This document shows positions 61,673 to 64,000 of a stretch of 64,000 nucleotides of DNA, in pieces. A program made the position numbers and the translations under genes. The DNA lies in contig JBFLXA010000001.1 of the NCBI GenBank assembly GCA_040757575.1, positions 1-64,000 on the forward strand. The letters run 5' to 3'. Below the pieces are notes generated by a model. It was not told the DNA's origin. It saw only the letters and a program-made list of their open reading frames with translations, and did not search any database. This stretch comes from PFJX01 sp040757575 (GTDB lineage: Bacteria > Pseudomonadota > Gammaproteobacteria > Burkholderiales > Thiobacillaceae). Position 1 is the stretch's first letter. Each line of letters starts with the position of its first letter.

Positions 61673-62649
61673 TCACGCCCCTCTGAGCTGTGTTTCTCAA
61701 GATGGAATCGGCTGTATGCGCGATTTATCCCCACATTCGGCAACGCCAGAAAAAGGCGGCGCAACGTGAGCAGCGGGTACCAAATGAACAATCGCAACAT
61801 TTTCCAGACAAAGCCCCACCGCCGCCCTTCCAACCATGCCTGCTTGGCTTCAAGCCATTGGCTGCAAAATTCATACTGTCCTTCCCGCTCCATGAGGAGA
61901 CGATGCTTCGCCATCAGGGACATCATGTTGCGATGCTCTTCGGCCAGGCTCTTATCCGAGGTTTTAGTCATCATCTGCGTGACCAGTGCTTGCTCGATGC
62001 CTACAAAATGTCCCCCGGCTTCCGCTAGGCGTATGGTGAAATCCGTGTCTTCACCTCGCCGCAACAACGGATCAAAGCCCCCCAGCAGCCGATAGGTAGA
62101 CAAACGCGCCATCTGGCTACAAGTCGGACAAGCACCGTATCCATCTTCCAGCGGGGTGCCAAGAAGAATTCTTTTCGCCACTGCTAGCCCCGCGGGGGCC
62201 CGTCTGCCGATGGTCTGCCCCATAGTCGGCTCAATGCGCACCTCACCATGGGGATACACCAGCTTTCGAGCGGTATGACAAATCACCGGCGCACCTCTGG
62301 CAAAGTGCTTTTCGTAATCGATGATACGCGTGATCTGCCGGGTAATCCGTTCCGGTTCGCTCACGTCATCATCATCAAAAAACACGACAAACTCGCCCCG
62401 TGCCTCTTCCAGAATACGGTTGCGGGCCACGGCAACCCCACTGTTGACAGGCATGTTGAAAACCCTGAGTTCAGGATACCGCCGGGCCAGGCGGTCTAGA
62501 ATGCCCCGCGTACCATCGTCGGAGCAATCGTCAACAGCGACGATCTCGATGGGCCTCCACGTCTGCGCCAAGGCGGATGAAAAGGCACGCTCAACCGTGT
62601 CCGCAGCGTTATAGGCAGTCAGGCCAATGGTCACCAAAGGGGAAGTCAA
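61669..62649 (-). CDS. GT2 glycosyltransferase (paralogue of the neighbour)
   Basis: A 326-aa GT-A enzyme sharing the same layout as its downstream neighbour (VTIGLTAYNAADTVERAFSS, VDDCSDDGTR, FFDDDDVSEPERI). Conserved NSGVAVARN-type stretch. Likely a tandem duplication followed by specificity change. Confidence 0.86.
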   Translation of the reverse strand: MTSPLVTIGLTAYNAADTVERAFSSALAQTWRPIEIVAVDDCSDDGTRGILDRLARRYPELRVFNMPVNSGVAVARNRILEEARGEFVVFFDDDDVSEPERITRQITRIIDYEKHFARGAPVICHTARKLVYPHGEVRIEPTMGQTIGRRAPAGLAVAKRILLGTPLEDGYGACPTCSQMARLSTYRLLGGFDPLLRRGEDTDFTIRLAEAGGHFVGIEQALVTQMMTKTSDKSLAEEHRNMMSLMAKHRLLMEREGQYEFCSQWLEAKQAWLEGRRWGFVWKMLRLFIWYPLLTLRRLFLALPNVGINRAYSRFHLEKHSSEGRE

Positions 62650-63776
62650 TGGGGTTTTCCCTCCATGACCTCACGTATCAACTCATCCCAACGATCAAAC
62701 TGGCGGTCAGGAGAAAACGACTCCATTTCCTTCCTTGCCTGACTACCGCGACACGCACGCTCCGCTGCATCCCCCATGGCCACTGCAAGGGTCTGGGCCA
62801 GGGAGGATTCATCATCCAGGCCTGGCGCCAGCCAACCCGACGTATCGCCGATCAGATCAGCCACCCCTGCTGCATCGGCAAAGCCGATGGCCGGTAAACC
62901 ATGGCTCATAGCTTCCGCCAGGGCGTTGGGAAATCCCTCCCACAGCGATGGAATGGCAAACAGATGAGCCTGGACATAGAGACCGAATACATCCGTCCTG
63001 GCAGGTTCAATCCGCACCCGCTCCTCCAGGCCAAGCTGATTGACCAATTGTTTCAGCCCGACCGAGTCCGGCCCATCCCCGACCACCCTCAGATCCCATT
63101 CAGGATGATCCCGGGCAATCAGGGAAAATGCCTTGACCAGGCAAGCAACACGTTTCTGCACACTATCCAGGCGACTCACTGCAAGCAGCTCGAAACGACC
63201 TGCGCCATTTGCCACATCCGGACGGGCATGCATTACGGCCGACGGCACCGGATTGGGAATGACCGAGATACGCGGGCGTAGGCGCTCGGGATACCCCTCC
63301 ACAAAACCAGGGGCCTGGACCGTAATATGGTCCGCAAGCCGCATCAAGGCGAAACTCAACCAACGCTGGATACCCGAGTACCTCAGCCAATACATGCTTG
63401 GGGCATTGCGTTCCGCAACAACTAGCTTCACACCAGCCGCCATTGCCGCCGCATAGACCGTCTTATCTCCACTCATGACAAAACCCACCAACACCCGGAT
63501 CGAATTCTTCTTCAAGTAGCGAATCAGTTCCCGCGTGCGTCGGATCTTGTCGCCAGCCCCACTGGAAAAACCAAGACGGGACCATGCCACGGCGGGATGC
63601 AGCGGATAAAAAGATTTTGCGCCAATCTGATCCCAGCTCAGAAGGTGAACGTCCCTGCCCCGCTCAGCTAAAGCCCCGGCCAACTGGCAAACCATCCGCT
63701 CCGCTCCGCCGGGGCCAGAAAGGCGATGTAAATAGAAAGCCACACCATAAGCTTCCGTAAAATATCTCATGGCCAT
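62646..63776 (-). CDS. GT4 glycosyltransferase (operon-first)
   Basis: A 376-aa GT-B enzyme. FYLHRLSGPGGAERMVCQLA and donor motif EGFPNALAEAMSHGLPAIGF match the gene at 59586-60698. The start is either 63776 or 63770 (MRYFTEAYG); neither has a strong RBS. It is the first complete gene of the second operon; whether the partial gene beyond 63837 belongs to the same transcript is unknown. Confidence 0.85.
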   Translation of the reverse strand: MAMRYFTEAYGVAFYLHRLSGPGGAERMVCQLAGALAERGRDVHLLSWDQIGAKSFYPLHPAVAWSRLGFSSGAGDKIRRTRELIRYLKKNSIRVLVGFVMSGDKTVYAAAMAAGVKLVVAERNAPSMYWLRYSGIQRWLSFALMRLADHITVQAPGFVEGYPERLRPRISVIPNPVPSAVMHARPDVANGAGRFELLAVSRLDSVQKRVACLVKAFSLIARDHPEWDLRVVGDGPDSVGLKQLVNQLGLEERVRIEPARTDVFGLYVQAHLFAIPSLWEGFPNALAEAMSHGLPAIGFADAAGVADLIGDTSGWLAPGLDDESSLAQTLAVAMGDAAERACRGSQARKEMESFSPDRQFDRWDELIREVMEGKPH

Positions 63777-63836
63777 ATGGCCCAGACTATGTCATTTGTC
63801 ATATCAAAAATAACCAACGCGCAGACGCATTAGAAA

Positions 63837-64000
63837 CTAGCGCCTATATTTAACCCCCCAATAAGCCATCTTGAATTGGTGCAAAAGAGCATGAATCGGC
63901 CTTGCATTATTTCTCAAGGCAGACTTGAGTGCGTAGCTGGCTTCCAATATCCTGTAAACTGGACGAGCAAACTCTCTATTAAATTTATGCGCCGCAAGAT
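63837..64000 (-). CDS. 3' end of an unidentified gene, truncated by the window edge
   Basis: An open minus-strand frame runs from the window end to a TAG at 63837-63839. It encodes at least 53 residues, ending ...MAYWGVKYRR, with EASYALKSALRNNARPIHAL before it. The helical, basic C-terminus resembles the tail of a GT2 glycosyltransferase, but no domain is visible, so this is only suggestive. The base composition is AT-richer than the adjacent gene. Confidence 0.5.
   Translation of the reverse strand, partial: LAAHKFNREFARPVYRILEASYALKSALRNNARPIHALLHQFKMAYWGVKYRR

Overview
The window is a GC-rich chromosomal segment, most likely from a betaproteobacterium (Rhodocyclales/Nitrosomonadales type). 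The main support is the gene order aroQ-accB-accC-prmA-DUF3426, the split glycine decarboxylase gcvPA/gcvPB, and housekeeping genes of betaproteobacterial flavour (rlhA, tpx, Tim44-like, DUF2189, DUF6502/DUF5666). This placement is inference from gene content. I saw no rRNA, tRNA, CRISPR array or complete insertion sequence.

Layout. 0-5 kb: a DUF6502-DUF5666 pair (the DUF5666 protein ends in a long low-complexity xEK tail encoded by a 9-bp tandem repeat), divergent from a nine-haem secreted cytochrome c with two Ig-like domains and an unusually clear promoter/palindrome. 5-16.6 kb: a coiled-coil protein, a GGDEF-EAL protein, a phosphofructokinase coupled to an FAD oxidoreductase, small membrane proteins, a PQQ-type sugar dehydrogenase with an RlmI-like methyltransferase, a Tim44-like protein and a DUF808 protein. 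16.7-18.7 kb: a histidine-rich/HupE cluster, probably for metal-ion uptake. 18.9-24 kb: a Bcr/CflA exporter with rlhA, then a thioredoxin coupled to a propeller-like secreted protein. 24-26.4 kb: a frameshifted GlcG/HbpS-like gene and a DUF1631 gene preceded by a c-di-GMP-I riboswitch.

26-33.3 kb is a glycine-cleavage operon on the minus strand, read from a good promoter through a tandem glycine riboswitch into lipA, gcvT, gcvH, gcvPA, tpx, gcvPB and probably dgkA. 33.3-37.7 kb is the aroQ-accB-accC-prmA-DUF3426 operon. Almost every inter-gene gap in these two operons carries a purine-rich tandem array with a 7-nt period, usually folded back as a palindrome. In one case the array has become the C-terminus of lipA.

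37.8-64 kb is a surface-polysaccharide locus, nearly all on the minus strand. One operon (45.8 to 37.8 kb) has six glycosyltransferases, a sulfotransferase and a polysaccharide deacetylase. Next come a gene-poor stretch, a frameshifted sulfotransferase, an AT-richer O-antigen ligase and a lone gmhA. A second operon (63.8 to 49.7 kb) runs through repeated GT4/GT2 genes, an asparagine synthase, a flippase-like/O-antigen-ligase fusion, a GT4, a sugar-nucleotide SDR, the initiating sugar phosphate transferase and a WbpM/CapD-type dehydratase. Many junctions overlap by 4 bp. The last 160 bases hold the 3' end of another minus-strand gene.

The items most worth pursuing are the riboswitch-controlled DUF1631 gene, the 7-nt-period palindromic elements, the 749-residue membrane fusion, the His-rich HupE cluster, tpx inside the glycine-cleavage operon, and the cytochrome promoter with a palindrome filling its spacer.
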